A DNA stretch of 64,000 bases from Acinetobacter lwoffii. Lineage in GTDB: Bacteria > Pseudomonadota > Gammaproteobacteria > Pseudomonadales > Moraxellaceae. The DNA lies in the NCBI RefSeq assembly GCF_019048525.1, contig NZ_CP077369.1, positions 1,240,001 to 1,304,000 of the forward strand, given 5' to 3'. Positions 45,218 through 57,124 of this stretch are shown here, one piece after another; positions within the stretch are counted from its first letter, which is position 1, and the number at the start of each line of letters is the position of its first letter. Under the pieces are notes generated by a model, which was given only the letters and a program-made list of their open reading frames with translations, was not told where the DNA came from and did no database searches. A program made the position numbers and the translations under genes.

Positions 45218-46377
45218 TATACGGCCTCCTTTGGTGTTGCTTTCAGGTGTTCTTCACCTCCCAGGAATGCACGCAAAGATTTTACATAGAGCGGAATCGG
45301 GAACAGGAAAGAGTCATGACCCTGTTCGGCATCAATATCCAGATAGCTGACAGGTTTATGGTTGCTAATTAAGGCGTCCACGATTTCTTGCGAGCGGGCA
45401 GGAGTAAAACGCCAGTCAGTGGTGAATGACACCACCAGGAACTTGCACTGGGTATTGGCCATGGCTTTTTTGAGCGACTGTTCATATTCACGCGACGGAT
45501 CAAAGTAATCCAGTGCCTTGGTCATGATCAGATAGGTATTGGCATCGAAGTTACGGCTGAACTGTTCACCCTGATAACGCAAATAGCTTTCGACCTGAAA
45601 TTCAACATCGAAACCATACATAAATTTGCCTGATTTCAAATCGCGGCCAAACTTCTGCTTCATGGCTTCTTCGGACAGGTAGGTAATATGGCCGACCATA
45701 CGTGCCAGAATCAGGCCACGTTTAGGATAGCTGTCATTTTCCAGATAACGGCCATTATGGAAATCTGGGTCTGACAAAATCGACTGACGTGCCACTTCGT
45801 TAAAGGCAATATTTTGTGCTGAAAGCTTTGGCGCGCTGGCAATAATCACGCATTTTCTTAAACGGTTTGGATAATCCACTGACCATTGCAATGCCTGCAT
45901 GCCACCCAGTGAACCGCCAATGATGGCATCCCAGGTATCAATTCCTAAACGATCAGAGAGCAGGGCTTGGGTTTTGACCCAATCGCGGACCGTAACCAAT
46001 GGAAAATCGGGGCCATAAGGACGGTTGTCATTTTCAGGGTTTGGCGAGATCGGGCCGGTAGAGCCGCTACAGCCACCAATATTATTCAGTGAAACCACAA
46101 AGAATTTTGACGTATCAATAGCTTTGCCGGGACCAATACATGAATCCCACCAGCCGGCTTTTTTATCATCTTCATGATGATAGCCAGCAGCATGGTGATG
46201 ACCGGAAAGGGCATGACAAATCAGAATGGCATTGGACTTATCGGCATTGAGTTCGCCATAAGTTTCAACCATCAGTTCAAAACGTGGGAGGATGCGACCG
46301 CATTCAAGCTCTAACGGCTCTTCAAATTGGAACTTTTGTGGGACAACAATGCCCACTGAGTCAGCTGGAAAAGACAC
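45217..46377 (-). CDS. metX: homoserine O-acetyltransferase
   Basis: 386 residues, alpha/beta-hydrolase fold. Nucleophile Ser156 in [14 protein letters not shown], preceded by [12 protein letters not shown] and followed by [13 protein letters not shown], with Asp and His of the triad. It acylates homoserine for the direct-sulfhydrylation route to methionine; family members may use acetyl- or succinyl-CoA. The start is a GTG at 46377 with CCTCCCC just upstream and no clear ribosome binding site, so the start is less sure than the gene. Confidence 0.95.
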   Translation of the reverse strand: MSFPADSVGIVVPQKFQFEEPLELECGRILPRFELMVETYGELNADKSNAILICHALSGHHHAAGYHHEDDKKAGWWDSCIGPGKAIDTSKFFVVSLNNIGGCSGSTGPISPNPENDNRPYGPDFPLVTVRDWVKTQALLSDRLGIDTWDAIIGGSLGGMQALQWSVDYPNRLRKCVIIASAPKLSAQNIAFNEVARQSILSDPDFHNGRYLENDSYPKRGLILARMVGHITYLSEEAMKQKFGRDLKSGKFMYGFDVEFQVESYLRYQGEQFSRNFDANTYLIMTKALDYFDPSREYEQSLKKAMANTQCKFLVVSFTTDWRFTPARSQEIVDALISNHKPVSYLDIDAEQGHDSFLFPIPLYVKSLRAFLGGEEHLKATPKEAV

Positions 46378-46412
46378 GGGGAGGATTCGCCTTAAATCTT
46401 TAGTATGAATAA

Positions 46413-46440
46413 TAAAAGGATACCATTTGCCGGTATCCTT
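46413..46440 (-). terminator. Rho-independent terminator of leuA, within the metX leader
   Basis: AAGGATACC/GGTATCCTT around a 7-nt loop, with a T run on the minus strand. Only about 40 bp before the metX start, so metX needs a promoter close by or the hairpin is an attenuator. Confidence 0.82.
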
Positions 46441-46489
46441 CTAAAGTCATTTTAGTGCTATGAATTATTGCTAATTCTAATACAGCCGT

Positions 46490-48187
46490 TTAGACCGCAG
46501 CAGCAATCACCTGATCAGTGCTTAAAACACCCTGATCAATCAGACGGTTGGTCGAGGCAATAATTGCTTCGATGGAAGAGGTCACGATGTTGTCATGTAC
46601 CCCGGCACCAAAGGCAGATTTACCAGTACCTTTCACTTGAAGTTCGATCAAAGCCAAGGCTTTGGCATGAGCACCTGAACTGATGCTGCGCTCTTCATAG
46701 TTCACCACGTCAATCGGCAACTGAAGTGCATCCAAAATCGCAGAAATTGGACCATTGCCTTCACCACGAACACGACGTGACTGGCCATCAATTTCAAGAT
46801 CAAGCTCAATCACCTGATTGCCATTGTCATCTGACAATTTGTAGTTTTTCGCAGAATAGTGAACGTTTTTAGCATCCACATAGGTTTCCTTGAACAACTT
46901 CCAGATTTCGGTCGCGCTGATTTCAGTGCCTTGCTCATCGGTACGTTTTTGTACGATCTGAGAGAATTCAATCTGTAAACGACGCGGCAAGATCACGTTG
47001 TAGTTCGATTCTAACAAGTAAGCAATACCGCCTTTACCTGATTGTGAGTTAACACGGATCACGGCGTCATAATCACGGCCTAAATCTTTCGGGTCGATTG
47101 GCAAGTACGGCATATCCCAGATTTCTTCGTTTTTCTGGAACTCGAAACCTTTTTTGATGGCATCCTGATGCGAACCCGAGAATGCAGTAAACACCAAATC
47201 ACCGGCATAAGGATGACGCGGGTGCACAGGTAAACCAGTACATTCTTCCACAGTCGCAATGATTTCATTGATGTTGGAGAAATCCAAGTTTGGTGCTACA
47301 CCTTGGGTATACATGTTCAAGGCAATCGCAGCCACGTCGACGTTACCGGTACGCTCACCATTTCCGAAGACACAGCCTTCAACCCGGTCAGCACCAGCCA
47401 TAATTGCCAATTCAGAAGCGGCAATGCCACAGCCACGGTCGTTGTGGCAGTGAACTGAAATGATCACGCCATCACGACGCTGAATGTTACGGTGCATCCA
47501 TTCGATTTGATCGGCATAGATGTGTGGACCTGAAACTTCTACCGTTGCAGGCAAGTTCAAGATCACTTTATTCTCTGGAGATGCTTCCCAGATTTCAGTG
47601 ACGGCATCGCAGACATCTTTCGCGACTTCTAATTCGGTTGCAGTAAAACACTCCGGGCTGTACTGAAATACGAATTCAGTTTCCGGCTGTTTTGCGGCAT
47701 ATTCTTTTACTTTCTGTGCAGCATTAATGGCTAACTGTTTTGCACCTTCAACATCAACATTCAAGACTTTGTTGCGGAATGTCGGCGAGTTAGAATTATA
47801 GATATGTACAATGGCACGTTTCGCACCTTGTAAAGATTCAAAGGTACGTTGAATCAAATGATCACGTGCCTGAACCAAGACCTCGATATAAACGTCATCC
47901 GGAATATGACCTTCTTCAATCAATTTACGGGTAAAGTCAAAGTCAATTTGTGATGCTGACGGGAAGCCGATTTCAATATGCTTGAAACCGATTTTCACCA
48001 ACATCTGGAACATCTTGAATTTCTGCTCCATGTTCATTGGCTCAAAGATCGCTTGGTTACCGTCACGCAGGTCGGTACTCATCCAGATTGGCGCTTTGTT
48101 GATTTCATTGTTCGGCCATTGACGGTCTGGTAAATCCACACGTTGATACATGCGACGGTATTTTTTACTTGGATCAGCCAACATCAT
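46490..48187 (-). CDS. leuA: 2-isopropylmalate synthase (long form)
   Basis: 565 residues, class II LeuA. The catalytic TIM barrel begins near WMSTDLRDGNQAIFEPMN, with HCHNDRGCGIAASELAIMAG and the metal-binding His region downstream. The C-terminal regulatory domain (about 430-565) binds leucine for feedback inhibition. It condenses acetyl-CoA with 2-ketoisovalerate. A ribosome binding site, AAGGAG, precedes the start; an ATG three bases later is equally possible. It is not next to leuB, leuC or leuD here. Confidence 0.96.
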   Translation of the reverse strand: MMLADPSKKYRRMYQRVDLPDRQWPNNEINKAPIWMSTDLRDGNQAIFEPMNMEQKFKMFQMLVKIGFKHIEIGFPSASQIDFDFTRKLIEEGHIPDDVYIEVLVQARDHLIQRTFESLQGAKRAIVHIYNSNSPTFRNKVLNVDVEGAKQLAINAAQKVKEYAAKQPETEFVFQYSPECFTATELEVAKDVCDAVTEIWEASPENKVILNLPATVEVSGPHIYADQIEWMHRNIQRRDGVIISVHCHNDRGCGIAASELAIMAGADRVEGCVFGNGERTGNVDVAAIALNMYTQGVAPNLDFSNINEIIATVEECTGLPVHPRHPYAGDLVFTAFSGSHQDAIKKGFEFQKNEEIWDMPYLPIDPKDLGRDYDAVIRVNSQSGKGGIAYLLESNYNVILPRRLQIEFSQIVQKRTDEQGTEISATEIWKLFKETYVDAKNVHYSAKNYKLSDDNGNQVIELDLEIDGQSRRVRGEGNGPISAILDALQLPIDVVNYEERSISSGAHAKALALIELQVKGTGKSAFGAGVHDNIVTSSIEAIIASTNRLIDQGVLSTDQVIAAAV

Positions 48188-48614
48188 GAGAGAGCTCCTT
48201 ATGCTAACTTGGGTACCGTAATCTTGGTTAAAGCGGTGCGTGGGTCAGCGGTATAGATTTTGTCTATTCATTGGGTTTTAGTGACAGTCTGGTTCAAACC
48301 TGAAATATGGTCTAAATATTGGTGGTTTAGCTTCACCAAATGTACTAAATGCCTTACTTATAATTTAAAGTTTAATCCACTTATCCCGAAAAGTTTTTGC
48401 TATTTTTATGGATTTTAGTCGTATGGTAATAAAGATTTTCTTATAAAGTTTAAGTCGTGAAAAATATTTTCACTTATTTTAAATATCGTATTTTATATTT
48501 TCTCAATTTGGACATAATGCGTTATTTATTACGTTCAATAGTGCCATAAGGCAGTATATTTTAATAAAAAATAAATCCAATGATTTTCAAAGATCATTGA
48601 CGTCAGGGCATCTT
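48188..48614. other. AT-rich leader region upstream of leuA
   Basis: About 430 bp. A TTGGTG...CACCAA dyad (48319-48339) could be a regulator site. No leucine-rich leader peptide was found. The piuC terminator is at its right end (48571-48599). Otherwise nothing recognised. Confidence 0.4.
48571..48599 (-). terminator. Rho-independent terminator of piuC
   Basis: CAATGAT/ATCATTG stem with an 8-nt loop and a T-rich minus-strand tail. Confidence 0.8.
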
Positions 48615-49298
48615 TTAAAGTTCAGCCCATTTACGCATTAAATTATGATACAGATTGGTCAGTTTCATCACTTCTGCATGCTGATCGCCCAGCTGCATTC
48701 TCAGGTTTTGAATACTCTGATCCAGATTAAACAGCATATGCCGCTCTGCATCATCCCGGATCATGCTTTGTACCCAAAAAAATGAAGCAATTCGACAACC
48801 GGAAGTGATTGGCGTGACTTCATGCAGGCTGGTCGACGGATACAGAATCATATCGCCGGCAGGCAATTTTACTTCGTGATAACCATAAGTGTCTTCGACC
48901 ACCAGTTCACCACCGACATATTCTTCAGGTTCACTCAAGAAAACCGTACAGGATAAATCCGTTCTAAGGCGTTCATTGCTGCCACGGATACGACGAATCG
49001 AATTGTCGACATGAAAGCCGAAAGATTCATTATTTTCATAGCGGTTAAACAGGGGAGGAATAATATCCAGAGGAATTGCAGCTGATAAAAATAAAGCATG
49101 CTGTCCCAGAGATTCAAGAATGATTGTGCTTAAATGCTGGGTCAGGGGATGATCTTCAGGTAATTGCTGATTCTGTTTCACGGTGGCAGAGAGTGTACCC
49201 GCGGTAACTTTGCCATTGACCCACTCAATCTTATTCATCTCCTCACGGAAATATTGCACCTGTTCTTTGCTCAGTACATTTGGAATATGATGCAGCAC
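48615..49298 (-). CDS. piuC: PiuC-type Fe(II)/2-oxoglutarate dioxygenase
   Basis: 227 residues. Double-stranded beta-helix iron ligands: His and Asp in SFGFHVDNSIRRI and distal His in YPSTSLHEVTPITSG, followed by RIASFFWVQSM for 2-oxoglutarate. PKHD-type hydroxylases next to PiuA/Fiu receptors are common in Acinetobacter, Pseudomonas and Enterobacteria (YbiX). Substrate unproven. It lies 71 bp downstream of piuA with an intervening hairpin. Confidence 0.92.
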   Translation of the reverse strand: MLHHIPNVLSKEQVQYFREEMNKIEWVNGKVTAGTLSATVKQNQQLPEDHPLTQHLSTIILESLGQHALFLSAAIPLDIIPPLFNRYENNESFGFHVDNSIRRIRGSNERLRTDLSCTVFLSEPEEYVGGELVVEDTYGYHEVKLPAGDMILYPSTSLHEVTPITSGCRIASFFWVQSMIRDDAERHMLFNLDQSIQNLRMQLGDQHAEVMKLTNLYHNLMRKWAEL

Positions 49299-49329
49299 GA
49301 GAAACCCCTGAATAATCGTATTTTAAAAA

Positions 49330-49356
49330 TAACATAGCCCCCATCAGGAGGCTATG
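49330..49356 (-). terminator. terminator-like hairpin between piuA and piuC
   Basis: CATAGCC/GGCTATG around a 10-nt loop, then a T-rich tract on the minus strand. It may attenuate piuC. Confidence 0.75.
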
Positions 49357-49369
49357 CGGTTGCATTGAA

Positions 49370-51748
<2,379 letters not shown>

Positions 51749-51779
51749 GTTAAACCTAATAAATGAATGCTAAAAATGT

Positions 51780-51805
51780 ATGCGAATAATAATGATTCTT
51801 GTTTT
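51780..51805. promoter_or_regulatory. possible Fur site upstream of piuA
   Basis: TAATAAT-G-ATTCTTG agrees with the 7-1-7 Fur consensus at 10 of 14 positions and lies within 45 bp of the piuA start. A second related stretch, GAGAATAATGATGTC, is near 51950. Weak alone, stronger for a siderophore receptor. Confidence 0.45.
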
Positions 51806-51974
51806 TATTTCTATCTTTTTATCATGGGAATTCATGATCTTTAAGAAAATATTAAATGAGTTTTTAAATGTAATGATATAACAATATCTACTTAAGTTTT
51901 TGATTTTAATAAATATTGAAAAATTAATCTGATTATTAAATTTTTATTGAGAATAATGATGTCTATAAAGGGAC

Positions 51975-51982
51975 ATAAATTA
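51975..51982. repeat. 8-bp target site duplication of IS66 copy 2 (left)
   Basis: ATAAATTA, repeated at 54515-54522. Confidence 0.95.
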
Positions 51983-52012
51983 GTAAGCGTCCGCTGAATC
52001 CCATACCAATTT

Positions 52013-53638
52013 TTAATTCGATTTAGGTTTCCAGCAGTGTGGCAGTAACTCTTCAATCTGGGTCACTTTATGTGTCGGCAGCCTTTTCAGCACATCACTT
52101 AAATAGGCATACGGATCCAAGCCATTCAGCTTTGCTGACTGGATTAACGTCATGATGTTTGCCGCTCGCTGACCACTGCGCAGCGAACCTGCAAACAGCC
52201 AGTTCTTGCGCCCCAACGCCCAGGGACGCATCTGATTCTCGACCCAATTATTGCAAATAGGTAGATTGCCATCATCCAGATAGCGGCTTAAAGCTGGCCA
52301 ACGCTTCAGAGTGTAATTGATGGCCTTGGCGGTGGGAGAACTCGATGGCACTGTCAGATGATGTTGGTTGAGCCATTCATATAGTTGTTGCATCACTGGT
52401 TGACTATGCTGTTGTCGGTATTCGCGGCGGTCTTCCGCTGTACCATCGGTCTTTTTCCTGAGTTCTGCTTCTATCGCATACAGTTTCTGAATCAGCACTA
52501 ATGCCTGTTCAGCGACCTGACTTTTCCCAGTTACATGCAGTTCATGGAATTTACGACGTGCATGGGCCATGCAGCCCACCTCAATGACCTGGCCTGATTT
52601 AAAGCGTGCTTTATAACCACTGTAATCATCACAGACTAGATAACCCTGCCAGCCTTTCAAGAACTCTGCAGCATGCTGGCCTGAACGACTATCCTGAAAG
52701 TCATAGATCACCGCCTGAACTGGATTGTACTGTGTAGTGGCATAGGCCCAGACATAACCTTTCTTCGGTTTTTTATCATTCTCACCCATCCGCATGATGG
52801 TGACCGGTGTTTCATCTGCATGCAGCACCTGCTGTTGTAGTACCACCTCTTTTAAGGCATTGGCCAGAGGTTCCAGTTCTACACCGCAGCGACCTATCCA
52901 GTCAGATAAAGTTGATCTAGAAAGTTCGATTCCCGCCCGCTGATAGATCAGACGTTGACGGTACAGCGGCAAATGATCGGCATATTTCGATACCAAAACA
53001 TGGCTGAGCAGTTCAGGTGAAGCAATACCTTTATCAATCACATAGGCGGGCATCGCTTGCTGAGTCAGAGTGTCACACTGATCACAGACCCATTTACCAC
53101 GCACATGCTGTTCCTTATAGAACTGTGCCGGTCTGAAATGCAGTTTTTCACTGACATCTTCGCCGATACGACGGAGTTGGCAGCCACAAGCACATTGGGT
53201 TGATGCAGGTTCATGCTCAATACGGATGGTGTGTAGATGATCTGGCAGTGGTCGACGTTTAGGTTTATTGGTTTTGGCTTTGTGTGTCACTGCATCGGTT
53301 TTATCTGCATTTAGCCGTTCCAGTTCTAGATCAACCGCGGCAATATCTTCTTCAACCGCTTCATCCCACAGGTGGATTTGTTTTGCAGTGAGATGTTCGT
53401 TTTTACTGCCGAATTTGTGCTGTTTAAATAGTGCGAGTTCATGCTCGTATTTTTGATTGAGAATAGAAAGATGTTGAACTTTAGAATCTAATTGCTGATT
53501 GGTGACTTCAAGATGTTGAACTCTGGCATCTAATTGCTGGTTTGATTGTGCTAGAGACTGATGCTGCAGCGCCAACTGTCTGGTGAATTCCAGCAGTTGT
53601 TCATGGGTCAGTTGGCTTAAGTCAGGCAGCGTATTCAT
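52013..53638 (-). CDS. tnpC: IS66 transposase TnpC (copy 2)
   Basis: 541 residues, identical in predicted protein to copy 1. Coiled-coil N-terminus, zinc-binding Cys cluster and DDE residues in LHADETPVTIM, YLVCDDYSGYKA and NNWVENQMRPWALG. Intact. Confidence 0.95.
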   Translation of the reverse strand: MNTLPDLSQLTHEQLLEFTRQLALQHQSLAQSNQQLDARVQHLEVTNQQLDSKVQHLSILNQKYEHELALFKQHKFGSKNEHLTAKQIHLWDEAVEEDIAAVDLELERLNADKTDAVTHKAKTNKPKRRPLPDHLHTIRIEHEPASTQCACGCQLRRIGEDVSEKLHFRPAQFYKEQHVRGKWVCDQCDTLTQQAMPAYVIDKGIASPELLSHVLVSKYADHLPLYRQRLIYQRAGIELSRSTLSDWIGRCGVELEPLANALKEVVLQQQVLHADETPVTIMRMGENDKKPKKGYVWAYATTQYNPVQAVIYDFQDSRSGQHAAEFLKGWQGYLVCDDYSGYKARFKSGQVIEVGCMAHARRKFHELHVTGKSQVAEQALVLIQKLYAIEAELRKKTDGTAEDRREYRQQHSQPVMQQLYEWLNQHHLTVPSSSPTAKAINYTLKRWPALSRYLDDGNLPICNNWVENQMRPWALGRKNWLFAGSLRSGQRAANIMTLIQSAKLNGLDPYAYLSDVLKRLPTHKVTQIEELLPHCWKPKSN

Positions 53639-53712
53639 GACCGCAGTATGCCTGAGGTCATGAGAAGAATGAAATAGAACGTTTGGAGAATAGCAGAATG
53701 GAACAGTCTGGT

Positions 53713-54048
53713 TTAAAGCATCGTCACCACCTGCTGTCGTCCAATGCGCTGCCAGGGCAAACCCTGGATCAGTGCCTGTAACTGTTCCGGGCTGAGGGCT
53801 ACGGTTTCACCTTGGTGAACTTGAGCCCAGTGAAATTTGCCCTGTTCCAGCCGCCGGGCACACAGCCAGATGCCCAGTCCATCATGTACCAGTACTTTCA
53901 TACGATGGCCACGTTTATTACAGAACAGGTAAGCACAATGCGGTTTGATTGAACCAAAGGATTTCATAATCTGCGCCATGGCCGTATCCATACCCGCACG
54001 CATGTCCATGGGCTGGGTAGACAACCAGATTTCATCGATACGGATCAT
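53713..54048 (-). CDS. tnpB: IS66 accessory protein TnpB (copy 2)
   Basis: 111 residues from the ATG at 54048, overlapping the tnpA stop by 4 bp (ATGA); identical to copy 1. Confidence 0.93.
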   Translation of the reverse strand: MIRIDEIWLSTQPMDMRAGMDTAMAQIMKSFGSIKPHCAYLFCNKRGHRMKVLVHDGLGIWLCARRLEQGKFHWAQVHQGETVALSPEQLQALIQGLPWQRIGRQQVVTML

Positions 54049-54428
54049 GTTGCAAGTGCCTTGAGTAATTCTGCTAAAGCAGATATTTCTGATACTTGCC
54101 ATTTCAAGCCAATTTCTGCTTTTGAGTGGGGTAAAGTAATTTGAACCTTTAACATGTCAGTAGGAGTAGGATCTAATGGTGCAGAGCAAGATAAGGCAAT
54201 AAATGCAGGTTTATTCGGTAGTGGTGAGCGATCATTCCCTGGCTTAGCATCAATTAAGCGAATCCATTTGGATACAAGATTTGTATTCAATCCATGTTGC
54301 AAAGCGACTGAAGCAATTGAAACGTCTGGTGCTTTACAAGCCTGAACGATCTGCTGTTTAAATTCAGCACTGTATGTTCTTCGTTTTTTCGCAAGAGATG
54401 CGATGGATGTCTGGTGATTTGTAGTCAT
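54045..54428 (-). CDS. tnpA: IS66 protein TnpA, HTH (copy 2)
   Basis: 127 residues, helix-turn-helix protein identical to copy 1. Preceded by the AGTCCCCACTT hairpin at 54436-54463. Confidence 0.93.
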   Translation of the reverse strand: MTTNHQTSIASLAKKRRTYSAEFKQQIVQACKAPDVSIASVALQHGLNTNLVSKWIRLIDAKPGNDRSPLPNKPAFIALSCSAPLDPTPTDMLKVQITLPHSKAEIGLKWQVSEISALAELLKALAT

Positions 54429-54435
54429 AAATTTT

Positions 54436-54463
54436 AGTCCCCACTTGTTTCTAAGTGGGGACT
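54436..54463. repeat. 11-bp stem hairpin upstream of tnpA (copy 2)
   Basis: AGTCCCCACTT/AAGTGGGGACT with a 6-nt loop, as in copy 1. Confidence 0.85.
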
Positions 54464-54514
54464 AAATTAAGGCTTATAGGATGAATTCAGAAGGTGTGTT
54501 CAGCGGACGCTTAC

Positions 54515-54522
54515 ATAAATTA
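54515..54522. repeat. 8-bp target site duplication of IS66 copy 2 (right)
   Basis: ATAAATTA, matching 51975-51982. Confidence 0.95.
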
Positions 54523-54555
54523 GGGATTTTTCGTGGAGTACTAATCTAGCGATAA

Positions 54556-54582
54556 TAAAAAACCCTGCCAGGGCAGGGTTTT
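54556..54582 (-). terminator. Rho-independent terminator of the second receptor gene
   Basis: AACCCTGCC/GGCAGGGTT with a short loop and A/T tracts. It separates this gene from piuA. Confidence 0.9.
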
Positions 54583-54602
54583 AAATAACTTTCACTTAAA
54601 TA

Positions 54603-56858
54603 TTAGAAGTCATATGAAACAGATAGCCAGTAGTTACGGTCTGGAATATAAGTACCCGCTAAACCACTCGTCGTTTTAGTATATAGGAAAGCATTTTCAA
54701 CTTCGTTATCACTATTAATAAATGACTTATAGTCGCCAAAGTCTTTGTTCAATAAGTTATTCACACGACCTGAAACAGTAACTTGATTGTTGACTTTATA
54801 AGATGCACCTAAATTAAATAGCTCATAGGCTTTTAACTTATTGCCGACAGCATCAATTTCACGACTTACATTGACATCGCTTAAATCAGGATCTATGAAA
54901 CGTACACGGTCAGATTTATATTCAGCTTCTAACCAGGTAGTGAACTTATCATTCACATACCAAGTTCCTGTGAAGTTCAAAGCGTGACGAGGTGTATTTT
55001 CAATAGGATTACCTTTATTTTCACCTTCGGTAATTTCAGACTCTAACCAAGTATAGTTTGCTTTTACATCAAAGCTTGGAGAAATTTCATATTTAGCACT
55101 AAGTTCCACACCGTAGCTTTCAGCTTCGCCTGCATTGCCTTTAAAGCTAAAGTTTTGCTGATTATCAAAACTGCCTACAGTCATGCAGTTGTTTGCAGGT
55201 GCTTGTCCTGTTGGGCGACCTGCCCATAAACAGTTTTCAACGACGCGTGCATCACTGATGATAATATCTTTAAACTGAGTAAAGAACGCAGTGGTAGCTA
55301 AAGAGAAATTAGACAAGTTGTCGTAAACGAAACCAAGTTCATAGTTTGTGGTTTCTTCAGGCTTAAGATCTGGGTTGCCCAAAGTCACGTTTCGGCCTTG
55401 TGAGCTAAAACCATTGATTCCATTATGAAGGTCATTCGCTGTTGGAACTTTATAGCCAGTACTTATACCACCTTTTAAAATCAACTGATCATTGGTGTTC
55501 CAAACTAAATATGCGCGAGGTGTAAAGTGACCACCAAAAGCACTATGGTCTTCGTAGCGACCACCGAAAGTGAATGCAAGAGAATCCGTTAGATTCCATT
55601 CATCCTCAGCGAACACAGACCAAGAATCTTGTTTAAAAGCAACTCCATTACCTGCTGAGTTATCGATGGTTTCACCATCTTTATATTCAACACCAGCTGT
55701 AAGTTTATGGTTGCCAAGTGTTGAAATAATACGAGAATCAACGGTTAGGTCTTTATTTTCTAAAATACGATCTTGTGTACCATCTGAATAATAATTGTAT
55801 TCAGGTACATTTCCTTTTGGAAGACGACGGCCTTCTTGTTCAGAAGAAACATAGTTTGCAAATGTTTTCCATTGACCTAAGCTAAGCTCAGCATCTACAC
55901 CTGCAGAAATACGATCTCTTAAGAATTTGATCTCGTCTTTATATGAACCAATTCCTGATGGTAAACCTGTCGTACGGTTGAATTCGTAAAGTTCACCTAA
56001 ACGGGCATCACTATTATCAAAACGTTGTTTAGCATGATCAAAGTCTACCCAAGTAGAGACATTATCATTTACATTTAGCGTAAGTTTTGTACCCACAGCA
56101 TAATTATTTGCTTCTACTGTACGTGGGTCACGACCTTGGCTACCTTCATCAATAGTTTTTGCGGGGGTAACAAGTCGATCTGATTGATCGCGGTGGAAAA
56201 ACTCGCCACGTACTTGTATACCAAGTTTATCTTGAATCACTGGACCATTAACAACTGCACTGGTTTTCCAGTTATTACCAATATCAGAATTTTCTTGAAT
56301 ATTCTGTTCAACAGAAACGTTACCATTCCATTCTGATGCAACTTTCTTGGTAATAATATTAATGATACCGCCCATGGCATCAGAACCATAAAGGGTAGAC
56401 ATAGGACCACGAATGACTTCAATACGTTCAATAGAAGCTAATGGTGGCATAAAGCTTGTACTAAATTCACCAAAACCATTTGGACCAATTGAACCAGAAG
56501 TATTCTGACGCTGACCATCGATCAAAATAAGAGTGTAAGATTGATTCAGACCACGCATTTGGATATTTAAACCACCAGTTTTGCCTTGGCCATTTCGTAC
56601 GTCGACACCTGGTACTTCACTGAGCGCATCTGCAATACTGGTAATACCTTTTTTCTTTAATTCTTCTGCGGTTACTACACTAATTGAAGCAGGCGCATTT
56701 TTAATATCTTGTTCAAAACCCGCCGCTGAAACCACAATCGTAGACATTTGATGTGTTGTTGTAGGAGTCGCTGTCTCGTTCACAGTCTCTGCAAAAGTAG
56801 ATGTTGCTGTAACCCCAAGAATTGCCAATGTAAGTGGACGAAGACTAAAACTATGCAT
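54603..56858 (-). CDS. TonB-dependent receptor, FepA/PirA/CirA-like
   Basis: 751 residues. Signal peptide ends near TSTFAETV. TonB-box-like STIVVSAAG precedes a plug domain (NAPASISVVTAEELKKKGIT, MRGLNQSYTLILIDGQRQN, IERIEVIRGPMSTLYGSDAM). The barrel ends in SVSYDF, a typical terminal Phe. Plug and barrel resemble enterobactin-type catecholate receptors (FepA/PfeA/PirA) and CirA. The exact siderophore is uncertain, so no symbol is given. A near-consensus Fur box is upstream, and tig lies beyond it. Confidence 0.9.
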   Translation of the reverse strand: MHSFSLRPLTLAILGVTATSTFAETVNETATPTTTHQMSTIVVSAAGFEQDIKNAPASISVVTAEELKKKGITSIADALSEVPGVDVRNGQGKTGGLNIQMRGLNQSYTLILIDGQRQNTSGSIGPNGFGEFSTSFMPPLASIERIEVIRGPMSTLYGSDAMGGIINIITKKVASEWNGNVSVEQNIQENSDIGNNWKTSAVVNGPVIQDKLGIQVRGEFFHRDQSDRLVTPAKTIDEGSQGRDPRTVEANNYAVGTKLTLNVNDNVSTWVDFDHAKQRFDNSDARLGELYEFNRTTGLPSGIGSYKDEIKFLRDRISAGVDAELSLGQWKTFANYVSSEQEGRRLPKGNVPEYNYYSDGTQDRILENKDLTVDSRIISTLGNHKLTAGVEYKDGETIDNSAGNGVAFKQDSWSVFAEDEWNLTDSLAFTFGGRYEDHSAFGGHFTPRAYLVWNTNDQLILKGGISTGYKVPTANDLHNGINGFSSQGRNVTLGNPDLKPEETTNYELGFVYDNLSNFSLATTAFFTQFKDIIISDARVVENCLWAGRPTGQAPANNCMTVGSFDNQQNFSFKGNAGEAESYGVELSAKYEISPSFDVKANYTWLESEITEGENKGNPIENTPRHALNFTGTWYVNDKFTTWLEAEYKSDRVRFIDPDLSDVNVSREIDAVGNKLKAYELFNLGASYKVNNQVTVSGRVNNLLNKDFGDYKSFINSDNEVENAFLYTKTTSGLAGTYIPDRNYWLSVSYDF

Positions 56859-56919
56859 GACCAGATTCCCGAACCGAAGAATAAATTAGTATTGTTGCTC
56901 AAATAAGAAACTGGATATT

Positions 56920-56938
56920 AATGATAGTATTTATCATT
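56920..56938. promoter_or_regulatory. Fur box upstream of the second receptor gene
   Basis: AATGATAGTATTTATCATT is a palindrome. Its core TGATAGT-A-TTTATCA matches TGATAAT-N-ATTATCA at 12 of 14 positions. It lies 62 bp before the receptor start, at a promoter-like distance. Confidence 0.72.
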
Positions 56939-57047
56939 TGCAATAAAAATATACATTTTCTCTATTTAAATTGGGTTGACTAGGTATCTGGAAAGGTAGC
57001 AATTCAAGTGAAAAAAGGGCTTAAAAACTGGAACTCGCGCGTATTTT

Positions 57048-57076
57048 TTGTATATCCTTAAATGTTGTCATATAAT
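57048..57076 (+). promoter_or_regulatory. sigma-70 promoter of tig
   Basis: TTGTAT (57048-57053), a 17-bp gap, then a perfect TATAAT (57071-57076), about 50 bp before the tig start. Confidence 0.8.
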
Positions 57077-57124
57077 GTGGCACATTTTTATAAACCTGTT
57101 ATAACCTAATATATAGAGGAAGCC

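Larger units (their letters stand above)
51983..54514 (-). mobile_element. IS66-family insertion sequence, copy 2
   Basis: 2,532 bp, same length, ends, gene set and orientation as copy 1 (34037-36568). Own 8-bp target duplication ATAAATTA. It lies between piuA and the second receptor gene, about 235 bp upstream of piuA, and leaves both coding sequences intact. Confidence 0.96.

Noticed and set aside
51983..54514. the two IS66 copies as one composite transposon carrying the intervening genes
   Set aside because: Each copy has its own distinct 8-bp target duplication, and the genes between are ordinary chromosomal ones. Two separate insertions fit better.
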